A stretch of 16,733 nucleotides of DNA from an uncultured Treponema sp. (GTDB taxonomy: Bacteria > Spirochaetota > Spirochaetia > Treponematales > Treponemataceae): positions 1 through 16,733 of the forward strand of contig CAKZZK010000278.1 of assembly GCA_937885235.1 (NCBI GenBank). Direction: 5' to 3'. Below, one piece after another: positions 6,370-14,310 of this stretch. Position 1 is the first letter of the stretch. Every line of letters begins with the position of its first letter. The notes beneath the pieces are model-generated. The model was not told the DNA's origin. It worked only from the letters and a program-made list of their open reading frames with translations, and did not search any database. The position numbers were made by a program, and so were the translations under genes.

Positions 6370-6411
6370 TAAAACATATTTGATGATTTTAGGTATTGCA
6401 GGGGGTGACAG

Positions 6412-6594
6412 ATGCCAATGTATGACGCGGTAGTGGTAGGCTTCAGGCAGACGGGGACGGTGAAGGGCGTGGGCGTCCTTGTGCCCATGACCATCAGCGG
6501 CGTGGCATCTAAAAGCGAAGCAATCCAGCTGTACAAAGCTAGTCACCCCGATGTGAAAGCGATACGCGACGTGCAGCTACGCAAGCGGCGGTAG
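6412..6594 (+). CDS. 60-aa protein at the head of the GTPase operon, function unknown
   Basis: The product begins MPMYDAVVVGFRQTGTVKGV, continues with GVLVPMTISGVASKSEAIQL and ends with the basic tail RDVQLRKRR. It reads as a beta hairpin rich in valine and glycine, then an amphipathic helix (about 35-46). There is no signal peptide or membrane segment, and I recognise no family. AGGGGGTG at 6400-6406 is well spaced for the ATG at 6412; the ATG at 6418 is a less likely alternative. It is the first gene behind the strong promoter and 54 bases before the dynamin-like gene, so it is very probably co-transcribed. It could be a regulator or antidote of the GTPases, but nothing shows this directly. 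Confidence 0.7.
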   Translation: MPMYDAVVVGFRQTGTVKGVGVLVPMTISGVASKSEAIQLYKASHPDVKAIRDVQLRKRR

Positions 6595-6648
6595 TGAAAA
6601 AGTTTCTTCTATAATATATGACGATTTTTGCTGAAAGGAGTTGTAAGC

Positions 6649-8859
6649 ATGGGCTTTAAGGAACAGGTTGAGCAGATTTTGCAAAACCGTAAGACGGACT
6701 TAGAGAAAGTGAAAAGCGATGAACAGAACGTTCAAGCGCTACAGAACAAATTAGATGACATTGAGGCTTTCCTCAGAAAAAGTGACAGCAATGACATAAA
6801 AATGGCTCTGCCAGATGTATTGGGAACAAAGTCAAAACTCAATGTCGTTGCAGAAAAAATTCGCATTGTCAAGAAACGGTTCAGCAGGAATACGGTGAAT
6901 ATCGGTGTGTCTGGTGCTGTCCACGTAGGAAAAAGCACATTGATTCAGTGCCTTACGGGCTTAAACGATAAGCAGATCCCTACTGGTGCCGGTGGTCCCG
7001 TTACTGCCTGCCGTTCTCGCATATTCAATCTCCCGCAGGGAAAGGAAGGCTGTGCCATCGTCTATTTTTACACCGACAAGGAATTTCTTGAAAAAAGAAT
7101 ATTTCCCGTGTGTGATGGACTGCCATATCAGATTACGTCATTGGCTGATTTCTTGCAGACAGATTTTACAGCAGAGTATGGGTCTGAAGATCCTTTGGCC
7201 ACAGAAAAAAATAAGAAAAACGACAAATTACAGAAAATGCAGTCAACCTATCGCTATTACAGCAGTCTGCTCAATAAATCCGAATTGCGGATTGAGCATC
7301 TGGAAGAACTGTATAAGTACGTCAGCTATACTCCAGAGCTAAAAGATTGCCTGTTTTGGGCGGTAAAGGCTGTGGATATTTACTGCCATTTCCCAGCTCT
7401 TGATGATGTTGACGTGCAGTTGATTGATTTGCCGGGCTTTGGTGAAATAGGGGGCGTAGACAAAATTGCGCTTGAAGGTCTTGAAACAGAGGTTGACCAT
7501 GCTGTTGTTTTGCTGAGACCAAGTCCCACGGCTGGTTTTGTTGGGCAGGAGTATGCGAATATGACGAGGACGCTCTATGCTATCCAGCGTGATGTAAAAG
7601 ACAGGAAGAACCTTATGTCCTATGCTCTAAATAAAGTGAAGGGGCAGCCAGATGTGGAGCAATCCTGCAATTCACTGAAAAGCGAGCTCATAAAGAATGA
7701 CAAAACTGTGGATGCCACTCTCAATCTCTATGAAATCGACGCAAAAGATACCGCGTCCGTTTCCCCGATGTTTGGCAGTATTTTGAACCGTATGATAACA
7801 GCTCTGCCGGCAATGGATAATGACTTTTTAGTGGCGTACAAGTCCCAGCTGGGGTTTGATGAGATAAAAGAGAACCTGAAAACTGTGCTGGATAACATTA
7901 AGCAGTCTTTGAAAGCTATCCAGCCAGAAAGCAGCCAGTTATGGGACAAAGCGGAAGAGATGCGCGAGCGCTTGGCAGGTTCGTATGCCAAACTCTTGTG
8001 CGATTATGAGCCGAAGTCAGAAAATGAAGTTGCCATTTCTGTTGATGAGCATGCAGAGGCCGTTGATGAGATTCGGAATTCCTTAGACCAAAGAATTGAA
8101 GAGAATTTGTGTTTTACGCCGAACAATGTACATGGCTCGTGGGAGTCTTTTGCTGGGGCGATGTATGATGTCAGGCATGGCTTTGCCTCTGTATATGAGC
8201 AAGAGAGGAATAGATTGCGTATCCTTCTGCTTAATGAATACGGCAAACTGAACCAACTCTATGAGAAGAAGATAAACTCATTAAAAGAAGCCATAGTTGA
8301 CGCTTTCCGTAAAGAAACAGGTAATTTTGTCGACCCTTCAAAAAAATGGATGGAAGCTCTGGATAGTATCATTGATGAACTGGAGGACGTTGGGCTTGGA
8401 GTGGAGCCGTTGATAGATGCGTTCAAATGGATAAAGGATATCCGCCTTGATTTCCGGCAGAATGTATACCCGTCTATTGTTGATTCCGATGAAATGAAGG
8501 AACTGCGGAAAAGTCAGTTAGGAAAATCTTGTCCCTCAGAAAGAGATAAAGGAATTCAATATGTAAGAAATCAACTGAAAGTGCTGTGTCTGGAGGTCAA
8601 TGACAGCATACGGAATAAAATTCTTACAGATGATATTACGAATAGGTTTATCAGGTGCGCATTAGAGAACTTTGACGATTTGCTTGTCAGAAATGATGAA
8701 GACAAAAACAAGAAGGCATTTAATGCATTCGTAAATGCTTTTTCAGAACGAATAATGCCTGAAAGCAATACGTCAGCGGCTAATGCGAAGTCTTTGAGGT
8801 ACTTAAAGAAAAATATAGAAAGCATCCTGTCCGGCATGGACGCAATACAGAATGCTTAA
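6649..8859 (+). CDS. dynamin-like large GTPase
   Basis: The 736-residue product has a GTPase domain inserted after a coiled N-terminus (about 1-80). The P-loop is GAVHVGKS (89-96), a probable G2 region is TGAGGPVTACRS (112-123), the Walker B/G3 motif is DLPG (260-263) in QLIDLPGFGEIGG, and NKVK (328-331) after MSYAL is the likely G4 base-specificity motif. This layout, with a long helical stalk (about 390-736), is that of bacterial dynamin-like proteins, which hydrolyse GTP and oligomerise on membranes to bend, fuse or repair them. No transmembrane helix is evident, so membrane contact may depend on the downstream anchored partners. The true start is the ATG at 6649, eight bases after GAAAGGAG; an upstream TTG at 6628 is in frame but unsupported. 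The next gene follows after 19 bases. Confidence 0.88.
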   Translation: MGFKEQVEQILQNRKTDLEKVKSDEQNVQALQNKLDDIEAFLRKSDSNDIKMALPDVLGTKSKLNVVAEKIRIVKKRFSRNTVNIGVSGAVHVGKSTLIQCLTGLNDKQIPTGAGGPVTACRSRIFNLPQGKEGCAIVYFYTDKEFLEKRIFPVCDGLPYQITSLADFLQTDFTAEYGSEDPLATEKNKKNDKLQKMQSTYRYYSSLLNKSELRIEHLEELYKYVSYTPELKDCLFWAVKAVDIYCHFPALDDVDVQLIDLPGFGEIGGVDKIALEGLETEVDHAVVLLRPSPTAGFVGQEYANMTRTLYAIQRDVKDRKNLMSYALNKVKGQPDVEQSCNSLKSELIKNDKTVDATLNLYEIDAKDTASVSPMFGSILNRMITALPAMDNDFLVAYKSQLGFDEIKENLKTVLDNIKQSLKAIQPESSQLWDKAEEMRERLAGSYAKLLCDYEPKSENEVAISVDEHAEAVDEIRNSLDQRIEENLCFTPNNVHGSWESFAGAMYDVRHGFASVYEQERNRLRILLLNEYGKLNQLYEKKINSLKEAIVDAFRKETGNFVDPSKKWMEALDSIIDELEDVGLGVEPLIDAFKWIKDIRLDFRQNVYPSIVDSDEMKELRKSQLGKSCPSERDKGIQYVRNQLKVLCLEVNDSIRNKILTDDITNRFIRCALENFDDLLVRNDEDKNKKAFNAFVNAFSERIMPESNTSAANAKSLRYLKKNIESILSGMDAIQNA

Positions 8860-8878
8860 GAAAAGGAGATTTGAGAAT

Positions 8879-10174
8879 ATGGGAGTCGTTTTGTTTTTGA
8901 TTGACGCTTTGGTTGATATGGTTCAAGGTGCATGGAAAATCCTCCAAAAACTTGTACCCGCATTGGGAAAAGGCGCTGGAGGCATTATTGAGTGGATTGC
9001 AGGGCATACAAGTGATACCAGAATTGAATTGAAGCCGATAAAGATAAGTCTTGTTGCCCCGTCTGGCTTTGGAAAAACAACGCTTCTTTCTACGATTATG
9101 GAAGAAATGAATTTGAGCCTGAAAAAGACGGCCAAGGCAAAAACATATACTCTCTCTGTTCATCCAAAAGATGAAAGTGATCAGCAGCGCCTTGTCGACT
9201 GCCAGAAAAAAATCCACGAGGCAATAATTATCGGGGAAGAAGGGAATATGATAGATAAAATCATTGCAGGTTCCGGGCAAATTGATACTTATGATTATGA
9301 GATAGATCTTGCCACCCCTGATAATAAAAAGAGGATTGTCCAACCATTTTGTATGATGGATATTCCCGGTGGTTGGATAAATACAAAAAATCGTGTCAGC
9401 ACTGATATTAAAGCACAATGGGAAAATTTTTTGGAACATTTGCGTGAAAGCCGGATATTGTGGATTCCCATTGATGCCGTTGCATTGGTGGAAGCCCAGA
9501 CTGCCCAGGAAAAGGCCTGGCAGGCAAAGTTGATGGACGTGATTGATATTAAAAATCTCGCTGTTGAATGGGCGCAGTATCGGACAGATGCCGAAGAGAA
9601 GGAAGCCTGTATTTGCTTTGTGCCTGTCAAAGGGGAAAGCTACGGGCTTGTTGAAGGAAAGGGGGGAGCTTTTCGCAATGAATTTAACAAGATGTTTAGA
9701 ATTGTGATTGACTCTGTTGCCAAAGTAAATCCCGCAATACGGAGCTACTTTGTACCTGTTAATACTATCGGCTGCGTTAAAAAGGTGTCTGCAAAATGGG
9801 AAAACTCAGTCGTAGATATTGAAAGTAAAATTGAAACAACAAATAAAGAAGAAGAAAGAAGTGCAGAACCGCATAATCATAATATGCAGGAAAACGGTAT
9901 GCTTATAGAAAAGTTTAAAATAACAGGCTCGGCAATAAAAATAGCAGGCGCAGACAAGTTGCTCAGCAAAGTGTACCAATATGCCTATGAGCAGATAAAC
10001 AATATGGAAGAACAATCCGATGAGTTGGTAAAAAAAGTAAGCCAGCCACCATTGAGCATTATAAAGTCTCCTATACTGAAACATGCTATGACTAACGTAA
10101 AAAACTCATTGCAGCCTCTTATTGACGAATTTCGCAGTCATGTATTAAAAGAAGAAGATTTGGAACGAGTTTAA
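8879..10174 (+). CDS. second P-loop GTPase-like protein of the operon
   Basis: The 431-residue product starts with a hydrophobic or amphipathic segment (about 1-42), then a P-loop APSGFGKT (60-67) in ISLVAPSGFGKTTLLSTIM. A G3-like DIPGG (161-165) follows in CMMDIPGGWINTKNRV, then LWIPIDAVALVEA (194-206) at the position of the beta strand after switch II. CFVPVKGESYG (246-256) stands where the G4 motif is expected, so the usual NKxD is replaced. This resembles TRAFAC or 'double-GTPase'-type NTPases from predicted bacterial conflict loci, but the subfamily is not certain. The C-terminal third is helical. Start ATG 8879 follows AAAAGGAG by ten bases; an earlier ATG at 8852 overlaps the dynamin gene stop but lacks such a site. 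Pairing with the dynamin-like gene suggests that the two GTPases act together. Confidence 0.78.
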   Translation: MGVVLFLIDALVDMVQGAWKILQKLVPALGKGAGGIIEWIAGHTSDTRIELKPIKISLVAPSGFGKTTLLSTIMEEMNLSLKKTAKAKTYTLSVHPKDESDQQRLVDCQKKIHEAIIIGEEGNMIDKIIAGSGQIDTYDYEIDLATPDNKKRIVQPFCMMDIPGGWINTKNRVSTDIKAQWENFLEHLRESRILWIPIDAVALVEAQTAQEKAWQAKLMDVIDIKNLAVEWAQYRTDAEEKEACICFVPVKGESYGLVEGKGGAFRNEFNKMFRIVIDSVAKVNPAIRSYFVPVNTIGCVKKVSAKWENSVVDIESKIETTNKEEERSAEPHNHNMQENGMLIEKFKITGSAIKIAGADKLLSKVYQYAYEQINNMEEQSDELVKKVSQPPLSIIKSPILKHAMTNVKNSLQPLIDEFRSHVLKEEDLERV

Positions 10175-10194
10175 TGCGGAGGGAAAAAATTAAC

Positions 10195-11427
10195 ATGCTG
10201 ACGATAAGAACGAGAAGTACAAACAAGGACTATGACAGTTTTTTTACTCCGGATGATATATCTTGGAACGAGTATAGAGAACTTTATAATGAAGCTACTC
10301 CGCTTTTTGTCTTTGTAGAAATTTCCGAACTAGAATGGAAAGGATGTTTAGGTTATATTCCGTCAGATCGGAAAACGGCAATGAACTCGGCTATTTCCTT
10401 TACTTCAGTAACCGGAAGAGGACCAAGGGGAAAAAATGCAGACGCAGAGGCATTTTGTCGCTTTGTAACTGCTGCCCTTGGTAGCGGAGATATTACTGAA
10501 ATAGAAACTTCGATAAAGAAGCTTGCTCCCGAATTTGACAGGCGTTTTGATGCACATTTTATAGACAGCCTTGATTCCAAACGTCAGACGAAGGAAACGG
10601 AGGAGCAAGTAAACGCTCGTTTACTTGAAATTTCTAAGACTTTAAAAGTATCTCCTGTCGAAGCAAGAACTGATAAAAAGCAGAATGATGTTGAGGTTGT
10701 ATTGCTGACACCTTCAAGCAGAGACAGCTTTTTGGCAAATTTAGCATTCATCTGTACAAGCAATGGGGAAAAGTCTGTTCCCGTAAAGAAGCTCGTGCTT
10801 GTTTGTACTACAAAATGTGTCTCTAAAGAGGTCATAGAGCAGTCGTTCTGCAAGAACTTTATTGGCAAGGATGCTGCCATATATATCTTTTTGAAAAAGG
10901 CTCCCAAGAATATGAAGGTTCCGTATAAAACTTCTATTAACAAAAGTGCTCTGAGGCCTGTCGATAATTCTAAAAAAAAAAGAGTTTTGACGATTTCGTT
11001 TTTAGCTTTGGTGTTCGTCTGCAGCATACTGGGGAATATATATCTGCTGTTGGAGAAAAAATCTCAGAGTCGACTGCGCGATCAAGTGACGAGCCTACAG
11101 GAGGAGAATAGTGATTTGAATAAGAATGTTGATTCGCTTAAAGAGACATCTGCGGAATTAAAGTCAAAAAAGGATGAGCTGGATAAAAAGGTTGATTCTT
11201 TAGAAAAAGAAAAAAGAAAGCTGGATATTAAATTTCAGGCGCCAGGAGTATGGACTTCAGAAGATGGGGCGGTAACCATGCATCTAAACAGAATGACATA
11301 TACGCTTGAAGAAAAAGGAAAGGGGCTCTCCGATTCGAGGCCTGTTGATGAAAACATGGAATTTGAAGAAGACACCATCACCCTTAAGCGGGATGATGAT
11401 ACCATCACGCTTCATAAAAAAGAGTAA
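10195..11427 (+). CDS. single-pass membrane protein with coiled coil and C-terminal beta domain, function unknown
   Basis: The 410-residue product has a soluble N-terminal region (about 1-255), a basic stop KKKR, one transmembrane helix at about 264-286 (VLTISFLALVFVCSILGNIY), a heptad coiled coil at about 288-346 (with LKETSAELKSKKDELDKKVD), and a small C-terminal domain (349-410) opening with GVWTSEDGAVTMHL that looks like a short beta barrel or lipocalin-like sheet. The positive residues before the helix place the N-terminal part in the cytoplasm and the coiled coil outside. Residues 166-234 contain alternating strands (VEVVLLTP, KKLVLVCTT, AIYIFLKK) like an alpha/beta fold. The start is the ATG at 10195, eleven bases after GGAGGG; an ATG overlapping the previous stop (10174) is possible. 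No family recognised. Confidence 0.75.
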   Translation: MLTIRTRSTNKDYDSFFTPDDISWNEYRELYNEATPLFVFVEISELEWKGCLGYIPSDRKTAMNSAISFTSVTGRGPRGKNADAEAFCRFVTAALGSGDITEIETSIKKLAPEFDRRFDAHFIDSLDSKRQTKETEEQVNARLLEISKTLKVSPVEARTDKKQNDVEVVLLTPSSRDSFLANLAFICTSNGEKSVPVKKLVLVCTTKCVSKEVIEQSFCKNFIGKDAAIYIFLKKAPKNMKVPYKTSINKSALRPVDNSKKKRVLTISFLALVFVCSILGNIYLLLEKKSQSRLRDQVTSLQEENSDLNKNVDSLKETSAELKSKKDELDKKVDSLEKEKRKLDIKFQAPGVWTSEDGAVTMHLNRMTYTLEEKGKGLSDSRPVDENMEFEEDTITLKRDDDTITLHKKE

Positions 11428-11444
11428 TTTACCGGAGGTATTAT

Positions 11445-12023
11445 ATGAAACTATTATTTCGCCTTGTTGTGCTGCTGCTCATAATCGGCGGCATCTATCT
11501 TGTTGCGAAAAAATTAGAATTCCCTAAAATTATCCCTGAACCCGAGAAAGTTTCCCGCTCCGAGATGGTGGAAAGCATTATTGAAAAATGTGCCGAGCTG
11601 TCTGTAATGAAAAGCCATTACAGGGATGTTATTGTGGTGAGAAAATCATTTGCCATAATGAAAAGCTATACTATAGTTCGATATTCAGGCGTGGTGCGGA
11701 TTGGCATTGATGATATTCGGAGAATACGCTTTTCAATCGATGAAGAAAGCAATTCGCTTTCTGTCACGGTGCCTAAGGTTTCAATTCTGGGAAATGACAT
11801 TACAGACCAGGCTTTATACGATGAAAACCGCAATATCTTTGTGAGCATTTCGACGCAAGATATCTTTGATGAAATGGAGAACTCAAAAAGTGATGCCTTG
11901 GCTCAGTTGGTTGACAAAGGGCTTCTTGATGATGCACAGACTCAGCTTGCAAATATCTTGAAAGCCTTGTTTACTCCGCTGGGGTTTGAAAAAGTTGCCA
12001 TATACATGGAGGGGGAGTCCTGA
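11445..12023 (+). CDS. membrane-anchored DUF4230 protein
   Basis: The 192-residue product begins with an uncleaved-looking hydrophobic anchor (about 3-20, LLFRLVVLLLIIGGIYLV). A DUF4230 domain follows: SIIEKCAELSVMKSHYRDVI, then VRYSGVVRIGIDDIRR and LSVTVPKVSILGNDI. This family is common in bacteria, usually tethered to the membrane with the domain outside the cytoplasm, and has no established activity. GGAGGT at 11434-11439 sits five bases before the ATG. The stop is followed after two bases by the zinc-finger gene. Its place after the coiled-coil membrane protein suggests that both form the envelope part of the GTPase system; that is inference. Confidence 0.85.
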   Translation: MKLLFRLVVLLLIIGGIYLVAKKLEFPKIIPEPEKVSRSEMVESIIEKCAELSVMKSHYRDVIVVRKSFAIMKSYTIVRYSGVVRIGIDDIRRIRFSIDEESNSLSVTVPKVSILGNDITDQALYDENRNIFVSISTQDIFDEMENSKSDALAQLVDKGLLDDAQTQLANILKALFTPLGFEKVAIYMEGES

Positions 12024-12025
12024 TC

Positions 12026-12262
12026 ATGTCCTATTATTGCACCTGCTGCGGTATGTCCTACCGCAGTCCGCAGGACGTGCTGCTCAACAACTGCAACAAG
12101 AGCAAGACAGGGCGGCACGTCCTTTATGAAGGAGAAGAAAAGTCCTTGTACACCTGCAAATATTGCGGGCGACAGTTTCGCTCTATTCGCGATATGACGA
12201 TAAACGTCTGCCAGCGAAATCCTTCCGGTGGCAGAATGGCACCCCATGTGCCTGCGAGGTAA
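12026..12262 (+). CDS. 78-aa tandem zinc-finger mini-protein
   Basis: The product consists of two copies of one cysteine-rich module. Copy 1 is YYCTCCGMSYRSPQDVLLNN with C5, C8, C23 and H31 as likely ligands. Copy 2 is YTCKYCGRQFRSIRDMTINV with C44, C47, C62 and H74. Both share C-x2-C-G-x2-(Y/F)-R-S-x2-D-x3-N-x-C and the same C-x2-C-x14-C spacing. The linker HVLYEGEEKSLY joins them. Modules of this kind recur in proteins of host-associated bacteria, but I know of no assigned function. The gene starts two bases after the DUF4230 stop, with GGAGGGGGA upstream, and is the last gene before a 160-base gap. It could bind nucleic acid or act as an adaptor. Confidence 0.8.
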   Translation: MSYYCTCCGMSYRSPQDVLLNNCNKSKTGRHVLYEGEEKSLYTCKYCGRQFRSIRDMTINVCQRNPSGGRMAPHVPAR

Positions 12263-12357
12263 TATCTAAAGAAAACAGGCGAAGTGGATTCTGTGTTCGG
12301 CGTGGAATTTTGAATTTTAGCAGGAACGACCAAAAAATTTTGAAAAATAAATATTTA

Positions 12358-12376
12358 TCTATCAATAAATGATAGA
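12358..12376. promoter_or_regulatory. perfect inverted repeat in the -35 region of the ankyrin gene promoter
   Basis: TCTATCA and TGATAGA are seven-base arms around a five-base centre. The repeat ends seven bases upstream of the extended -10 element at 12384, so a bound regulator would block or recruit polymerase. There is no T run after it, so it is not a typical terminator. The rest of 12263-12422 is AT-rich and shows nothing else I can assign. Confidence 0.5.
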
Positions 12377-12383
12377 CAGACAT

Positions 12384-12392
12384 TGTTATAAT
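12384..12392 (+). promoter_or_regulatory. extended -10 promoter of the ankyrin/FliG-domain unit
   Basis: TG-T-TATAAT is a perfect extended -10 element with no recognisable -35, which such promoters do not need. Transcription would start near 12399. The transcript would carry GGAGG (12413-12417) five bases before the ATG at 12423. Confidence 0.65.
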
Positions 12393-12422
12393 CAAGACAA
12401 CTATAGAGCCACGGAGGAAAAT

Positions 12423-14186
12423 ATGGCGAAGAAAGATTGTTTTGAAACGTATCGGAACTTGCAGCCCTTCACCCAGATTGTGATGTATGCCGCATTTGCA
12501 GAAAGCCGTATGCTATGGGATGACGAGCTGTTCATGCGTGAAGGAAAACGGGATTTCTCAAAAAACGAGCTGGAACTGTTGGATAGCGATATCGATGATA
12601 TCATAACGACTCTTTCGGATTATGGTTTTTCTTCTGATTGCGAGGCAAAAGTACGTACTGCAATGAAAGAACTTGTATATGCGGGCATCTTGCATGAAGA
12701 AAAGGATGCTTATATCATAAACAGAAATGCGGTTGACTCTTTTGTATTTGCTAGTGAGTTGCCTGATGAAAACGAGGCGCTGCGAAACAGTTTCATAAAC
12801 TATCCTGTGTATCTGCTTCTGGCACTTACTTATAACAATGAGAAGACATTTTTATCCATGCTTGACCGCTGGGAGGCATCCCCTGATGATTTGGACTATA
12901 TATTAATGGAAGCTGTTGTCCGTACTGATAACATACGCCTTGTTACTGCCCTGCTGGAGAAAGGAGCCGATGTAAATTATACGGATAAAGATGGATATAC
13001 TCCTTTGCTGAATGCTGCGCACTATAATACAAATCCACAGATCATTGAAGCACTGCTGTCCGCCGGTGCGGATATTTCTGCCAGGCTGGCAGACGGTTCA
13101 TCTATTCTCCATTTGGTGAGTGCTCCTGCGGTGCTTTCCACCATCTTAAAATACTGTCCTCATGATTTGCTGGAGGCAAAAGATAATGAGGGGGCAACTC
13201 CTTTGTTCTCAGCCTCGCCGAAGACTGTTGAACTGCTGTTATCTGCGGGGGCTGATATAGGTGCTGTGATGAATAATGGAATAAACCTATTGCATGACTG
13301 TGCAGGGGATCCTGATGCCTCTGTATGGAATGCCTTGTTTGCCCATGCACCTGCTTCCTTGTTGAATGCGCTTGACGAAGATAAGTGGACGCCTCTATGC
13401 TTTGTGACAAAATCTGTTGAAATCCTCAATTCTCTGCTCTCTGCTGGGGCAGATGTCAATGTCAGGGGCAAAGGGGGAGAATCTGTGCTTCACTGTCTGG
13501 CAGCTCGTGCAACTGCTGAGGTCGTGAGAGAATTTGTCAAGCAGTATCCACAGCAATTAGAGGCTGTCGATGAAGACGGAGAAACACCGTTGCTTACAGC
13601 CGCGCGGCGTAACAGAGATAGCGAAGTGATAGATGTGCTTCTTGAAGCAGGAGCAAATATTGAAGCGGTATCGAAAAATGGAGACAGTATATTGCATTTT
13701 GCCACGCGTAATCCATGCGCTGCTGTTTTGCAGAAGGTTTTGCAGCTTGTTCCCGAATCTATTGTAAATAAAGCAGATGAGAATACACTGACTCCATTGA
13801 TGTTATTTTTATTAGATGCGGATGATTCCTATGATGAAATAGGGAATTTCTTTGCCCTTATTAATCGTGGCGCAGATGTTACTATGGTTGATGCAGAGGG
13901 AGGAAGTGTACTCCACTATGCAGCGGGTAATAATAAGTCAGGGGCAAGCTTTTATGTTCATTACCTGCTTTCAAGGGAGCTGGATGTAAATGCTCGGACA
14001 AAAAATAAGAAGACCCCGCTAATGAGTGCAGCAGTAGAAGGTACAATAAAAACTTGCAGGCTTTTATTAGAGTCCGGTGCAGACATCAATGCCGTAGATG
14101 ACGAGAAAAATACGGTTTGGGACTACGCGCTGGCCAATGATGAAAGTTCCGACCGGTATATCAGGCTGCGCTTACTCTTAGTGTAA
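12423..14186 (+). CDS. ankyrin-repeat protein with an N-terminal winged-helix-like region
   Basis: The 587-residue product has no signal peptide and should be cytoplasmic. The N-terminal 150 residues are not ankyrin; residues about 46-100, including DDIITTLSDYGFSS and VRTAMKELVYAGIL with a following AYIIN strand, look like a winged helix. From about 155 to the end there are roughly twelve ankyrin repeats. Repeats with the standard TPL start and GAD(I/V) end alternate regularly with repeats starting S(I/V)LH, giving six two-repeat units of about 66 residues. Such repeats form a protein-binding scaffold. The start is ATG 12423 with GGAGG five bases upstream; an ATG at 12369 is in frame but lies before the promoter start. 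It precedes the FliG-domain genes by 80 bases. The binding partner is unknown. Confidence 0.9.
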   Translation: MAKKDCFETYRNLQPFTQIVMYAAFAESRMLWDDELFMREGKRDFSKNELELLDSDIDDIITTLSDYGFSSDCEAKVRTAMKELVYAGILHEEKDAYIINRNAVDSFVFASELPDENEALRNSFINYPVYLLLALTYNNEKTFLSMLDRWEASPDDLDYILMEAVVRTDNIRLVTALLEKGADVNYTDKDGYTPLLNAAHYNTNPQIIEALLSAGADISARLADGSSILHLVSAPAVLSTILKYCPHDLLEAKDNEGATPLFSASPKTVELLLSAGADIGAVMNNGINLLHDCAGDPDASVWNALFAHAPASLLNALDEDKWTPLCFVTKSVEILNSLLSAGADVNVRGKGGESVLHCLAARATAEVVREFVKQYPQQLEAVDEDGETPLLTAARRNRDSEVIDVLLEAGANIEAVSKNGDSILHFATRNPCAAVLQKVLQLVPESIVNKADENTLTPLMLFLLDADDSYDEIGNFFALINRGADVTMVDAEGGSVLHYAAGNNKSGASFYVHYLLSRELDVNARTKNKKTPLMSAAVEGTIKTCRLLLESGADINAVDDEKNTVWDYALANDESSDRYIRLRLLLV

Positions 14187-14226
14187 GCCAGATTTTGCAA
14201 TATACCTATGGTGGCGAGGAGGAAAC

Positions 14227-14310
14227 TTGACTTTCATTCTCGTCACCCTTATATGGAGCAAAGTATATGAAATTAGAGCGCTTATTCGATTGGGCAGATG
14301 TGGAGCATGA
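14227..14310 (+). CDS. possible 27-aa leader ORF upstream of the FliG-domain gene
   Basis: GAGGAGG at 14216-14222, the best ribosome-binding site in this gap, has no ATG at the right distance but a TTG at 14227. The frame encodes about 27 residues (beginning as TFILVTLIWSKVYEI after the start) and stops at 14308-14310, 44 bases inside the next gene in another frame. It could be a translational coupling leader. It may equally be that the strong site is a relic. Short and unsupported by similarity. Confidence 0.22.
   Translation: MTFILVTLIWSKVYEIRALIRLGRCGA

Noticed and set aside
5910..6594. XRE gene and 60-aa gene as a toxin-antitoxin pair
   Set aside because: They are divergent rather than in one operon, and the 60-aa protein shows no toxin family features.
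6610..6615. TATAAT before the dynamin-like gene as a second promoter
   Set aside because: No -35 box at 16-18 bases and no TG extension; it could give weak internal starts only.
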